A DNA stretch of 64,000 bases from assembly GCF_001013475.1 (NCBI RefSeq), contig NZ_JZEF01000003.1:310001-374000 (forward strand), written 5' to 3'. The DNA comes from Xanthomonas arboricola pv. juglandis (GTDB taxonomy: Bacteria > Pseudomonadota > Gammaproteobacteria > Xanthomonadales > Xanthomonadaceae). The position numbers and the translations under genes were made by a program. Shown piece by piece: positions 7,718-16,877 of this stretch; position 1 is the first letter of the stretch, and the number at the start of each line of letters is the position of its first letter. Below the pieces are notes generated by a model. That model searched no databases. It was not told where the DNA came from and saw only the letters and a list, made by a program, of their open reading frames with translations.

Positions 7718-9549
7718 TGGCAGCCATCGCGACATCGACGCCGGTTGCCCGGCGGCAGCGGCTGTTGGGTTGGGCCGATCGCCATTTCGGCTTTCATTCG
7801 CCACGCCAGATCGCCGCGGCGGTGACGGCGGTCGTGCTGCTGGGTGCGCTGCTGTCACTTGGGCTGGGCCAGGACGCCAACTGGGACCTGCGCAACTACC
7901 ACCTCTATATCGGCGATGCCTGGGCGCACGACCGGCTGGGCGTGGATCTGGCGCCGGCGCAGATGCAGAGTTACTTCAGCCCATTGCTCGATGTCCTGCA
8001 TGCCTGGCTGATGCTGCAGCTTCCCGGGCCGGTGGCCGGGCTGCTGCTGGGCGGCTTGCATGCGCTGGTGTTCGTTCCGGTGGCGGCAGTGGCATGGCGC
8101 GTATTGGCGGGGCAAGCGCGGCGCGCGCAATGGGCGCCGCTGCTTGCAGTGGCCGGCATGTGCAGCGCGGTGTTTCTGTCCGGGCTTGGCGGCACCATGG
8201 GCGATACGGCTAGCGCGATCCCGGTGCTGGCCGCGCTGGCGCTGGTGTTGTCGGCGCAGGCGCGGGCGCGGCAGGGCACGCATGCCGTGCATCGATGGGC
8301 CATTGCCGGCGCACTGATCGGCCTGGCCGTCTCGCTCAAGCTCACCAATGCGCTCTACGCGTTGGCGCTGGTGCCGGCGGTCCTGTGCGATGGTGGGCGG
8401 CTGCGCTCCCGCGTGCTGGGTCTTGGCGTGCTTTCCGGCGTTGCGGCGCTGGTGTTGGTGCTGATGGCCGGGCCCTGGTATTGGCAGGTCTGGCAACACC
8501 TGGGCAATCCGCTGTTTCCGCAGTTCAACGGAGTCTTCAAATCGCCGCTGGCGCAGCCGGTGTCGATCGCCGATGTGCGGTGGTTGCCGCGCAATCTCGG
8601 CGAGCAACTGATCTGGCCGCTGCTGTTTACCTTCAAGCCGCAGCGCATCGGCGATCTTGGTCTGGTGCAGGCCGGTTGGGCGGTGCTGTATGCGGTGACC
8701 CTGGTCGCTGTAGGACGCAGCGTGCTGCGCCGGCCCGTACGACAGGTCGGGCTGGATCGCTCGGCCGTGGTCCTGCTGGTGTTCTTCGGCGTTGCGTACG
8801 CGCTGTGGCAGGCCATTTTCAGCATCCATCGCTATCTGGTGGTGCTGGAGCTGCTTGCGCCGTTGTTGCTCTGGATCGTGTGCCGGCATGCATTTGCCAC
8901 ACACGCCGATCGCAAGGCGGCCTGGTTGATCGGGCTATGCGCCCTGGTCGCGGTGGTCGGGTGGAAGGATTGGGGGCATGAAGCCTGGGCCCACGACAGC
9001 TTCCAGGTGCAGCAACCGGCGATGGGCGAACCTGCCGCCTCCACGGTGTTGCTGGTCGGCGACGAGCCGCAGTCCTGGCGGGCGCCGCTGCTTCCGCGGC
9101 AGGCGCGTTACATCGGTGTGGCGACGAATATTGCCGAGACCGACCAGTACCGGCAGCGCGTGCGCACGTTGATTGCCGAGCGGCCGCAGCTCTACGCCAT
9201 GTTGGGCGCGGCGCGCGACAAGCAGCAGTTGCGGATCGACCGGATGAATCGCTGGGCGCAGCAGCTGGGGTGGAGCGTGCAACCGCAATGCACACGCCTG
9301 CGCTGGTTGATCGCACATGGTCTGCGTGCCGAACTGGATGCATCGCAGCCGGGCCGCTGCGTACTCCACGTTGCCAAGGGCAGGGCGCTGGACATCGCCG
9401 CCGCCGACCATGCCGTGCGCGAGGCCGCGCAGCAGCGCCTGGCCGCGTACGGGCTGACGCTGGACCCTGCGCGCTGCCGCACGCTGTCCTCGCGCGTGGG
9501 GCAGGCCGATTATCCGTATCAGTTCTGTGAGTTGACTCGGCCCGATTAG
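7717..9549 (+). CDS. Polytopic membrane protein, probable glycosyltransferase-like
   Basis: 610 residues; its ATG (7717) shares one base with the TGA of the GT2 gene, so translation is coupled. About ten to twelve hydrophobic segments run from residue 30 to about 420, with the early acidic loop GLGQDANWDLRNYHLYIGDA, reminiscent of the acidic first loop of GT-C enzymes. The C-terminal ~170 residues are soluble and include VLLVGDEPQSWRAPLLPRQA. No catalytic motif can be named with confidence. Position in the three-gene unit argues for a GT-C transferase or a carrier protein of the same glycosylation pathway. Confidence 0.7.
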   Translation: MAAIATSTPVARRQRLLGWADRHFGFHSPRQIAAAVTAVVLLGALLSLGLGQDANWDLRNYHLYIGDAWAHDRLGVDLAPAQMQSYFSPLLDVLHAWLMLQLPGPVAGLLLGGLHALVFVPVAAVAWRVLAGQARRAQWAPLLAVAGMCSAVFLSGLGGTMGDTASAIPVLAALALVLSAQARARQGTHAVHRWAIAGALIGLAVSLKLTNALYALALVPAVLCDGGRLRSRVLGLGVLSGVAALVLVLMAGPWYWQVWQHLGNPLFPQFNGVFKSPLAQPVSIADVRWLPRNLGEQLIWPLLFTFKPQRIGDLGLVQAGWAVLYAVTLVAVGRSVLRRPVRQVGLDRSAVVLLVFFGVAYALWQAIFSIHRYLVVLELLAPLLLWIVCRHAFATHADRKAAWLIGLCALVAVVGWKDWGHEAWAHDSFQVQQPAMGEPAASTVLLVGDEPQSWRAPLLPRQARYIGVATNIAETDQYRQRVRTLIAERPQLYAMLGAARDKQQLRIDRMNRWAQQLGWSVQPQCTRLRWLIAHGLRAELDASQPGRCVLHVAKGRALDIAAADHAVREAAQQRLAAYGLTLDPARCRTLSSRVGQADYPYQFCELTRPD

Positions 9550-9568
9550 GGCTGCGTGCCTGGGTGCA

Positions 9569-9588
9569 GGGATTGGGGATTGGGGAGT
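9569..9588 (+). repeat. GGGATTG heptamer repeat
   Basis: Two and a half tandem copies of GGGATTG follow the membrane-protein gene. They resemble the GATTCCC (GGGAATC on the other strand) array in front of acnD at 25784, suggesting one dispersed heptamer family. Confidence 0.6.
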
Positions 9589-9650
9589 TTTGCTCGTGCC
9601 CGATCTTTTCCGTGCGTGCGCGGCCTTCACTCCTGGCCGCACGGCAATTC

Positions 9651-10223
9651 TTACGGAATCTCGAACCCCGCCTGCCGCAGCAGCCGTGCCAGCGCGATCA
9701 GCGGCAGACCGACCAGGGCAGTGGGGTCCTGCGAGCGAATGGCGTCGAACAGGCTGATCCCGAAGCCCTCGCACTTGAAGCTGCCAGCGCAATCCAGCGC
9801 TGGCTCGGCGGCCAGGTAGCGGTCGATCCCGGCGGGCGTCAGCGGGCGCAGCTGCACCTCGGTCAGGTCCAGCGCGTGCGCGGTGCGGCCAGGGCCGACC
9901 AGGCTCACTGCCGTATGGAAGCGCACCACGCGGCCGGACATCGCGGTCAGCTGCGCATGCGCCCGTTCCAGCGTGCCCGGTTTGCCCAGGGCCAGGCCAT
10001 CCAGGTCGGCGACCTGGTCCGAACCGATCACCCAGGCGTCGGGCGCCTGCGCAGCCACCGCTGCCGCCTTTTCGGCAGCCAGCCGGCTGGCCAGCGCGTC
10101 CGGGCGCTCCCCAGGCTGCGCCTGCTCGTCGACCTCCGGCCGGGCGGTGCTGAAGTCCAGGCGCAGCCGGCCGAGCAACTCGCGCCGATAGACAGAGGTG
10201 GAGGCAAGAATCAGGCGTGGCAT
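9651..10223 (-). CDS. yceF: Maf-like nucleoside triphosphate pyrophosphatase, YceF type
   Basis: 190 residues from the ATG at 10223 (MPRLILASTSVYRRELLGRL); ATGs at 10226 and 10238 are possible but extend past the family's usual start. Family motifs are the N-terminal LASTS phosphate-binding loop, PEVDE, IGSDQVADLDG, GKPGT, the CAGSFKCEGFGI segment and VGLPLIAL near the end. The combination SDQV and CAGSFK.EGFGI matches the E. coli YceF subgroup, which hydrolyses m7GTP, rather than YhdE/Maf (dTTP/UTP). The gene diverges from yceD-rpmF-fab, with 113 bases between starts; in E. coli yceF is likewise divergent from yceD-rpmF. Confidence 0.92.
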   Translation of the reverse strand: MPRLILASTSVYRRELLGRLRLDFSTARPEVDEQAQPGERPDALASRLAAEKAAAVAAQAPDAWVIGSDQVADLDGLALGKPGTLERAHAQLTAMSGRVVRFHTAVSLVGPGRTAHALDLTEVQLRPLTPAGIDRYLAAEPALDCAGSFKCEGFGISLFDAIRSQDPTALVGLPLIALARLLRQAGFEIP

Positions 10224-10336
10224 CATGGGGTGCTGCACAGGACGGGCAGGGGAGTCTGCCAGCCTTGGCGCCTTGCGAGGCGCGTGAATAGGGGTATTTG
10301 ACAGGGCGTCGGCGGATCTTTAACATTCTGCGGCTT

Positions 10337-10846
10337 ATGTCCGCGAACGTACCCGAAATGCTGGATGCTTGGCGGATGGTCGCAGCGCGCAGGCGCTTCG
10401 ATGGCCGCATCCCGCTCTCTGCGATGACCCGCCTGCAAGGGAGCTTGGTCGATACCGAGGGCGAGTGTGTCTATTCGCTCCAGTTCGATCATGACGACCT
10501 GCTGAAGGTCGCCTATGTCGAACTCAGTGTCGATGTCGAGCTTCCGCTGGCATGCCAGCGTAGCCTGCAGCGTTTTCTGTATCCGGTGCAAATCAGACAG
10601 CGTCTTGGTTTGATCCGTGACGAAGCCGACGAAGCTGCGTTGCCGGCCGAGTACGAGGCCTTGCTGGTGCCGGAAGATGGCATGCTGCGGGCCGCGGATC
10701 TGGTCGAGGACGAACTGGTCCTGTCGATACCAGTGGTGCCGATGGCGCCGGGCAGCGAGGCCGTCGAGGCCGAGTGGGTTCCGACCCAGGAAGAGCAAGA
10801 CAAGGCCAGTCCGTTCGCGGCGCTGGCAGCGTTCAAAAAACAGTAA
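10337..10846 (+). CDS. yceD: YceD family (DUF177) protein
   Basis: 169 residues from ATG 10337; an upstream in-frame TTG at 10298 is less likely. The protein shows the DUF177 pattern of a beta-rich body with VELSVDVELPLACQRSLQRF followed by an acidic segment (EDGMLRAADLVEDELVLSIPVVPMAP). The usual CxxC is not visible. YceD proteins are linked to 23S rRNA accumulation and are encoded directly in front of rpmF in most proteobacteria, as here. First gene of the yceD-rpmF-fab cluster. Confidence 0.9.
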   Translation: MSANVPEMLDAWRMVAARRRFDGRIPLSAMTRLQGSLVDTEGECVYSLQFDHDDLLKVAYVELSVDVELPLACQRSLQRFLYPVQIRQRLGLIRDEADEAALPAEYEALLVPEDGMLRAADLVEDELVLSIPVVPMAPGSEAVEAEWVPTQEEQDKASPFAALAAFKKQ

Positions 10847-10943
10847 CCGCCGCTGTGAAGGGCGGAAAGACAGGTCGGCGCGGGCGTGAAGCGTCCTGTT
10901 CGACTCGACAGACAAGTTATCGAACTTAAGTTGGAGCAATCCC

Positions 10944-11138
10944 ATGGCTGTGCAGAAATCCCGAGTTACCCCGTCGCGTCGCGGCCAGCGTCGTTCGCAC
11001 GATGCCCTGACCGCCAAGCAGCTGTCGACCGATCCGACCAGCGGCGAGATCCATCTGCGCCACCACATCACCGCTGACGGTTACTACCGCGGCAAGAAGG
11101 TGATTGCGACCAAGTCGTCGGCCGTCCAAGAAGATTGA
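10944..11138 (+). CDS. rpmF: 50S ribosomal protein L32
   Basis: 64 residues ([20 protein letters not shown]...[18 protein letters not shown]), the full length of bacterial L32 in the non-zinc form: the paired cysteines of zinc-binding L32 are absent. A GTTGGAG ribosome site sits just upstream. Position between yceD and fabH is conserved in proteobacteria and links ribosome synthesis with membrane lipid synthesis. Confidence 0.97.
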
Positions 11139-11145
11139 TTCGTGG

Positions 11146-11173
11146 CACCCGGCGCGTTCGACGCTGCCGGGTG
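11146..11173 (+). other. Hairpin between rpmF and fabH
   Basis: CACCCGGC and GCCGGGTG form a perfect 8-bp stem with a 12-base loop, without a following T run. It may attenuate read-through from rpmF into fabH or protect the rpmF transcript; this is inference only. Confidence 0.4.
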
Positions 11174-11228
11174 ACCCTCGCTTCTTCCGGAGCCGCCGAT
11201 CACCGCGGCTCTTGCAACAGGGAACAGT

Positions 11229-12206
11229 ATGAGCAAGCGGATCTATTCCAGAATCGCGGGCACGGGTAGCTATTTGCCCGAAAAGGTGTTGACCAACGAC
11301 GACATGTCCAAGATCGTCGACACCAGCGATGAATGGATCTTCTCGCGCACTGGTATCCGTGAGCGTCACATCGTCGCCGACGACCAGACCACCAGCGACC
11401 TGGCGTATTTCGCCTCGCTGAAGGCGATGGAAGCGGCCGGCGTCACCGCCGACCAGCTCGACCTGATCGTTGTCGGTACCACCACCCCGGACCTGATCTT
11501 CCCGTCCACTGCCTGCCTGTTGCAGGCGCGGCTGGGCAACGTCGGGTGCGGCGCGATGGACGTCAACGCCGCCTGCTCGGGCTTTGTCTACGCGCTCAGC
11601 GTGGCCGACAAGTTCGTGCGCAGCGGCGATGCCAAGACCGTGCTGGTGGTGGGCGCCGAAACCCTGACCCGCATCGTCGACTGGACCGACCGCACCACCT
11701 GCGTGCTGTTCGGCGATGGCGCTGGCGCGGTCGTGCTCAAGGCCGACGAAGACACCGGCATCCTCAGCACCCATCTGCACGCCGATGGCAGCAAGAAAGA
11801 GCTGCTGTGGGATCCGGTCGGCGTGTCGGTGGGCTTCGGTGAAGGCAAGAACGGCGGTGGCGCGTTGCTGATGAAGGGCAACGACGTGTTCAAGTACGCG
11901 GTCAAGGCGCTGGATTCGGTGGTCGACGAGACCCTGGCCGCCAATGGCTACGACAAGCACGACCTGGACTGGCTGATCCCGCACCAGGCCAACCTGCGCA
12001 TCATCGAAGCCACCGCCAAGCGGCTGGATCTGCCGATGGAGCAGGTCGTCGTCACCGTGGATCGCCACGGCAATACCTCCTCGGCCTCGGTGCCGCTGGC
12101 ACTGGACGAAGCGGTACGCTCCGGCCGCGTGCAGCGGGGTCAATTGCTGCTGCTGGAAGCGTTCGGTGGTGGATTTACCTGGGGCTCGGCGCTGCTGCGC
12201 TACTGA
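11229..12206 (+). CDS. fabH: Beta-ketoacyl-ACP synthase III
   Basis: 325 residues, full length. FabH condenses acetyl-CoA with malonyl-ACP to begin fatty acid synthesis in the cytosol. The thiolase-fold catalytic triad is visible: Cys116 in DVNAACSGF, His252 in IPHQANLRI and Asn282 in HGNTSSASV. The C-terminal [13 protein letters not shown] is typical. A GGGAACAGT ribosome site precedes the ATG. First true fab gene in the order fabH-(kinase-like)-fabD-fabG-acpP-fabF. Confidence 0.97.
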   Translation: MSKRIYSRIAGTGSYLPEKVLTNDDMSKIVDTSDEWIFSRTGIRERHIVADDQTTSDLAYFASLKAMEAAGVTADQLDLIVVGTTTPDLIFPSTACLLQARLGNVGCGAMDVNAACSGFVYALSVADKFVRSGDAKTVLVVGAETLTRIVDWTDRTTCVLFGDGAGAVVLKADEDTGILSTHLHADGSKKELLWDPVGVSVGFGEGKNGGGALLMKGNDVFKYAVKALDSVVDETLAANGYDKHDLDWLIPHQANLRIIEATAKRLDLPMEQVVVTVDRHGNTSSASVPLALDEAVRSGRVQRGQLLLLEAFGGGFTWGSALLRY

Positions 12207-12266
12207 GTTCCGCAGGCAGCGCCGCGTCCGCCGGCGATGCCTGACAGCGTCAGGGACGGACCCGTT

Positions 12267-13049
12267 ATGGCAGAACCCATCGTCATCGCCGGACAGCGCG
12301 TCTGGCTGAAGCAGTACCGCCGCGACAGCCGGGCGGTCTCGCTCGGAGCACTCAACTTCGTCGCCCGCCGCTGGGGCCTGGACGCCTTGCGTCCACCGCC
12401 GCACCGTGGCGGCGATGCCGCGCGCGATCTGGAAGCGCGCCGGCTCGGCGAACTGCAGGCGCAAGCGGTGAATGTGCCGCGCGTGGTCGGTTGCGGGCAG
12501 GCAGCCCTGGTGCTCAGCGACAACGGCCGCTCCTTTGCCAGCTGCCTGCGCGAGGCCGACGCGCCCGAGCGCGACCGCCTGATCGCGCTGGCAGTGGCCG
12601 CCATTGCTGCTGCCCATCGCGATGGCGCGTACTTCGGCCAGCCGCTTCCGCGCAACATGACCTTCGACGGGCAGGCGGTCGGCTTCATCGATTTCGAAGA
12701 AGATCCGCTGGAAGTGATGGACCTGGCGCAGGCCCAGGCGCGCGACTGGCTGGTGTTCGGCTACGGCGTGGCCAAGTACTACCGTGGCCGCCGCGAGGTG
12801 CTGCAGCGGTTGATGACGGGCGCCTTCGATGCGGCCGGCCCGGCGGTGGCGGCGCATGCGCATGTGGTGACTGGGCGCCTGCAGCGGTTTGCGCAGCTCA
12901 CCGGTCGCCTGGGGCGCTCGGCCGGGGCGCTGGCGCGCGCCATTTTAGCCATTCACGCGGCGACCTCCCTGGCCGTGGTGCTGGTGCTGGTGATGTGCGT
13001 GGACTGGCTCGCCGATGGCGAAATGGACCTGCTCAACGCCTTGCTGTAA
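12267..13049 (+). CDS. Kinase-like phosphotransferase (Kdo-kinase/Bud32-like fold), membrane anchored
   Basis: About 260 residues from ATG 12267, chosen because AGGGACGG lies eight bases upstream; an ATG at 12237 would add ten residues. A weak protein-kinase-like pattern is present: AAHRDGAYFGQPLPRNMTF corresponds to the catalytic HxD...N loop and VGFIDFEEDP to the metal-binding DFG-like segment. The region up to residue ~215 would be the kinase fold; the last ~40 residues hold one hydrophobic segment (AATSLAVVLVLVMCVDWLA). It lies between fabH and fabD, where E. coli has no gene. A role phosphorylating a lipid or lipopolysaccharide precursor is plausible but not shown; such genes are sometimes annotated as serine/threonine phosphatases, which I do not see support for. 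Confidence 0.6.
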   Translation: MAEPIVIAGQRVWLKQYRRDSRAVSLGALNFVARRWGLDALRPPPHRGGDAARDLEARRLGELQAQAVNVPRVVGCGQAALVLSDNGRSFASCLREADAPERDRLIALAVAAIAAAHRDGAYFGQPLPRNMTFDGQAVGFIDFEEDPLEVMDLAQAQARDWLVFGYGVAKYYRGRREVLQRLMTGAFDAAGPAVAAHAHVVTGRLQRFAQLTGRLGRSAGALARAILAIHAATSLAVVLVLVMCVDWLADGEMDLLNALL

Positions 13050-13153
13050 GTGTGCCGGCGGTCGCGCCGGACGGGCCTTGCATACGCGGCAGTACAGACG
13101 CCGGGGCGATTTCGCACGTATCATCCCGGCTCGATTTTTGTAGGCAGCAACGC

Positions 13154-14098
13154 GTGACCGAATCCACTCTCGCCTTCGTGTTCCCCGGCCAGGGCTCGCA
13201 GTCCCTGGGCATGCTGGCCGAACTGTCCGAGCTGCACCCGCAGATCCGCGAAACATTTGCCGAAGCCTCCGATGGCGCCGGCGTCGACCTGTGGGCCCTG
13301 TCCCAGGGCGGCCCGGAAGAGATGCTCAACCGCACCGAATATACCCAGCCGGCCCTGCTGGCCGCGGGTGTGGCGGTCTGGCGGCTGTGGAATGCGCAGC
13401 GCGGGCAGCGCCCGGCGGTCCTGGCCGGGCACAGCCTGGGCGAATACACCGCGCTGGTCGCTGCCGGCGCGCTGTCGCTGCACGACGGTGCGCACCTGGT
13501 GCGGCTGCGCGGCCAGTTCATGCAGGCCGCCGCGCCGGCCGGTGTCGGTGCGATGGCGGCGGTGCTGGGTGCCGAGGATGCGCTGGTGCTGGAGGTCTGT
13601 GCCGAGGCGGCCGGCAGCCAGGTAGTGGTGCCGGCCAATTTCAACTCGCCCGGTCAGATCGTGATCGGCGGCGATGCGGCGGCGGTGGATCGCGCGCTGG
13701 CCCTGCTGGCCGAGCGCGGCGTGCGCAAGGCGGTCAAGCTGGCGGTGAGCGTGCCCTCGCATACCCCGTTGATGCGCGATGCCGCCAACCAGCTCGCCGA
13801 AGCAATGGCCGGACTGAGCTGGCACGCCCCGCAGATTCCGGTGGTGCAAAACGTCGATGCACGCGTGCACACCGGCAGCGATGCGATCCGCCAGGCGCTG
13901 GCCGAGCAGCTGTACCTGCCGGTGCAGTGGACCGGCTGCGTGCAGGCGCTGGCCGCCCAGGGCATCACCCGGGTCGCCGAATGCGGCCCCGGCAAGGTGC
14001 TGAGCGGGCTGATCAAGCGCATCGACAAGAGCCTGGACGCCCGTCCGCTGGCCACGCCTGCCGATTACGCCGGCGCGCTCGAGGCGTGGACGCACTGA
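13154..14098 (+). CDS. fabD: Malonyl-CoA:ACP transacylase
   Basis: 314 residues from a GTG at 13154 (TESTLAFVFPGQGSQSLGML). FabD loads malonyl groups from CoA onto acyl carrier protein. The catalytic Ser94 lies in AGHSLGEYTAL and the partner His203 in VPSHTPLM; FVFPGQGSQ and GPGKVLSGLIKRI are the other family signatures. Same order and orientation as in E. coli fabHDG. Length matches the family. Confidence 0.97.
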   Translation: MTESTLAFVFPGQGSQSLGMLAELSELHPQIRETFAEASDGAGVDLWALSQGGPEEMLNRTEYTQPALLAAGVAVWRLWNAQRGQRPAVLAGHSLGEYTALVAAGALSLHDGAHLVRLRGQFMQAAAPAGVGAMAAVLGAEDALVLEVCAEAAGSQVVVPANFNSPGQIVIGGDAAAVDRALALLAERGVRKAVKLAVSVPSHTPLMRDAANQLAEAMAGLSWHAPQIPVVQNVDARVHTGSDAIRQALAEQLYLPVQWTGCVQALAAQGITRVAECGPGKVLSGLIKRIDKSLDARPLATPADYAGALEAWTH

Positions 14099-14180
14099 TT
14101 CGACGTACCTGCCGGCGCTGCCGGCAGCCCTCATCGTTCGCGGCTGCGGTCGCGGGCTCCCCACTCGAGGAACAGCATTC

Positions 14181-14924
14181 ATGAGCAAGCCTCTGCAGGG
14201 CGAGATCGCCCTCGTCACCGGTGCCAGTCGCGGCATCGGCGCGGCCATCGCCGACACGCTGGCCGCCCAGGGCGCCACCGTGATCGGCACCGCGACCTCG
14301 GCCTCCGGCGCTGCGGCGATCGGCGCGCGCCTGGCTGCCCAGGGCGGCCACGGCCGTGAGCTCAACGTCACTGACGCTGCTGCGGTCGATGGCCTGATCG
14401 ATGCGATCGGCAAGGAGTTCGGCGCGATCTCGATCCTGGTCAACAATGCCGGCATCACCCGCGACAACCTGTTGATGCGGATGAAGGACGACGACTGGCA
14501 GGCGATCATCGACACCAACCTGACCAGCGTGTTCCGCACCTCCAAGGCGGTGATGCGCGGCATGATGAAGGCGCGCAAGGGCCGCATCGTCAACATCGCC
14601 TCGGTGGTGGGCGTGACCGGCAACCCCGGCCAGACCAACTACGCCGCGGCCAAGGCCGGCATCATCGCGTTCTCCAAGTCGCTGGCCAAGGAAATCGGCT
14701 CGCGCGGGGTCACCGTGAATGTGGTGGCGCCCGGCTTCATCGATACCGACATGACCAAGGCGCTGCCGGAGGAGGCCAAGGCCGCCCTGCTGCAGCAGAT
14801 CGCGCTCGGGCATCTGGGCGCGCCGGAAGACATCGCCAACGCGGTGGCATTCCTGGCCGGCCCGAGCGCCGGTTACATCACCGGTGAGACCCTGCACGTC
14901 AACGGCGGCATGTACATGCCGTGA
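14181..14924 (+). CDS. fabG: 3-oxoacyl-ACP reductase
   Basis: 247 residues, classical short-chain dehydrogenase. The NADPH-binding GASRGIG is near the N-terminus, NNAG follows at about residues 89-92, and the catalytic pair is Tyr154 and Lys158 in NYAAAKAG, with the serine in IVNIASVVG. The enzyme reduces beta-ketoacyl-ACP in each elongation round. A GAGGAACAGC ribosome site precedes the ATG. It is directly followed by a terminator-like hairpin and acpP. Confidence 0.97.
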   Translation: MSKPLQGEIALVTGASRGIGAAIADTLAAQGATVIGTATSASGAAAIGARLAAQGGHGRELNVTDAAAVDGLIDAIGKEFGAISILVNNAGITRDNLLMRMKDDDWQAIIDTNLTSVFRTSKAVMRGMMKARKGRIVNIASVVGVTGNPGQTNYAAAKAGIIAFSKSLAKEIGSRGVTVNVVAPGFIDTDMTKALPEEAKAALLQQIALGHLGAPEDIANAVAFLAGPSAGYITGETLHVNGGMYMP

Positions 14925-15016
14925 GCGTGCGGCGCCGGGAGGCGCTAAGTGGCTGATCGGCCGGGACTTGTGATGCAATGCAAGGCTCGGTCGCTTCCAC
15001 TACACTATCCAACGCG

Positions 15017-15043
15017 GCCATCGCAGCCCGATGGCGTTTTTTT
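15017..15043 (+). terminator. Terminator-like hairpin between fabG and acpP
   Basis: GCCATCG and CGATGGC form a 7-bp stem with a short loop, followed by seven T residues. It would uncouple the fabHDG transcript from the highly expressed acpP gene, which then needs its own promoter. Confidence 0.65.
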
Positions 15044-15079
15044 CGTACCACCACTACTCCATCTGGAGCGATATCCCCA

Positions 15080-15319
15080 ATGAGCACCATCGAAGAACGC
15101 GTCAAGAAAATCGTCGTCGAACAACTCGGCGTCAAGGAAGAGGAAGTCACCACCAGCGCATCGTTCGTCGATGACCTGGGTGCCGACTCGCTGGACACCG
15201 TCGAGCTGGTGATGGCGCTGGAAGAAGAGTTCGAGTGCGAGATCCCGGACGAAGAGGCTGAGAAGATCACCTCGGTCCAGCAGGCGATCGACTACGTCAA
15301 GGCTCACGTCAAGAGCTGA
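15080..15319 (+). CDS. acpP: Acyl carrier protein
   Basis: 79 residues ([20 protein letters not shown]...), acidic, with the phosphopantetheine attachment Ser37 in [15 protein letters not shown]. Carries growing acyl chains for FabD, FabF, FabG and FabH encoded around it. It is bracketed by two hairpin terminators, consistent with a separate, abundant monocistronic transcript. Confidence 0.98.
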   Translation: MSTIEERVKKIVVEQLGVKEEEVTTSASFVDDLGADSLDTVELVMALEEEFECEIPDEEAEKITSVQQAIDYVKAHVKS

Positions 15320-15377
15320 TGCGTTGTTCCTGACCGCGGTGGCGTGCGTCAAGCCGCTGCTGCGTCAGACATTCCAT

Positions 15378-15405
15378 GGGGCCGCTGATGCGGCCCTGTG
15401 TTTTT
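15378..15405 (+). terminator. Rho-independent terminator after acpP
   Basis: GGGCCGC and GCGGCCC pair over a TGAT loop, followed by TGTGTTTTT. It lies between acpP and fabF and would limit read-through into fabF. Confidence 0.75.
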
Positions 15406-15460
15406 CAAGCGTCATCCGCAAACCGCAAGCACCGTCCGTTCCGTGGTGAGGAGATCTGCA

Positions 15461-16696
<1,236 letters not shown>

Positions 16697-16709
16697 CGTC
16701 CCGGCGTTG

Positions 16710-16739
16710 GTGTACCGCGAACAATGCTTCGCGGTACAC
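16710..16739 (+). other. Perfect 12-bp hairpin after fabF
   Basis: GTGTACCGCGAA and TTCGCGGTACAC form a perfect stem over the six-base loop CAATGC, 14 bases after the fabF stop. No T run follows, so it may be an mRNA-stabilising or factor-dependent terminator structure, or a protein site. Confidence 0.5.
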
Positions 16740-16877
16740 GCCGCACCCAGGTTACGGCGATCGGGCAGGGCGCGTGTACGCGGCCGAACGTCGCTCCGCG
16801 AGCTGATCCTTCTCTTCATGTGTGCCCTGCCTCTCTCGCAGGGCGGCGCCTCTTAGCACCCCACGCCCAACCGGCCG

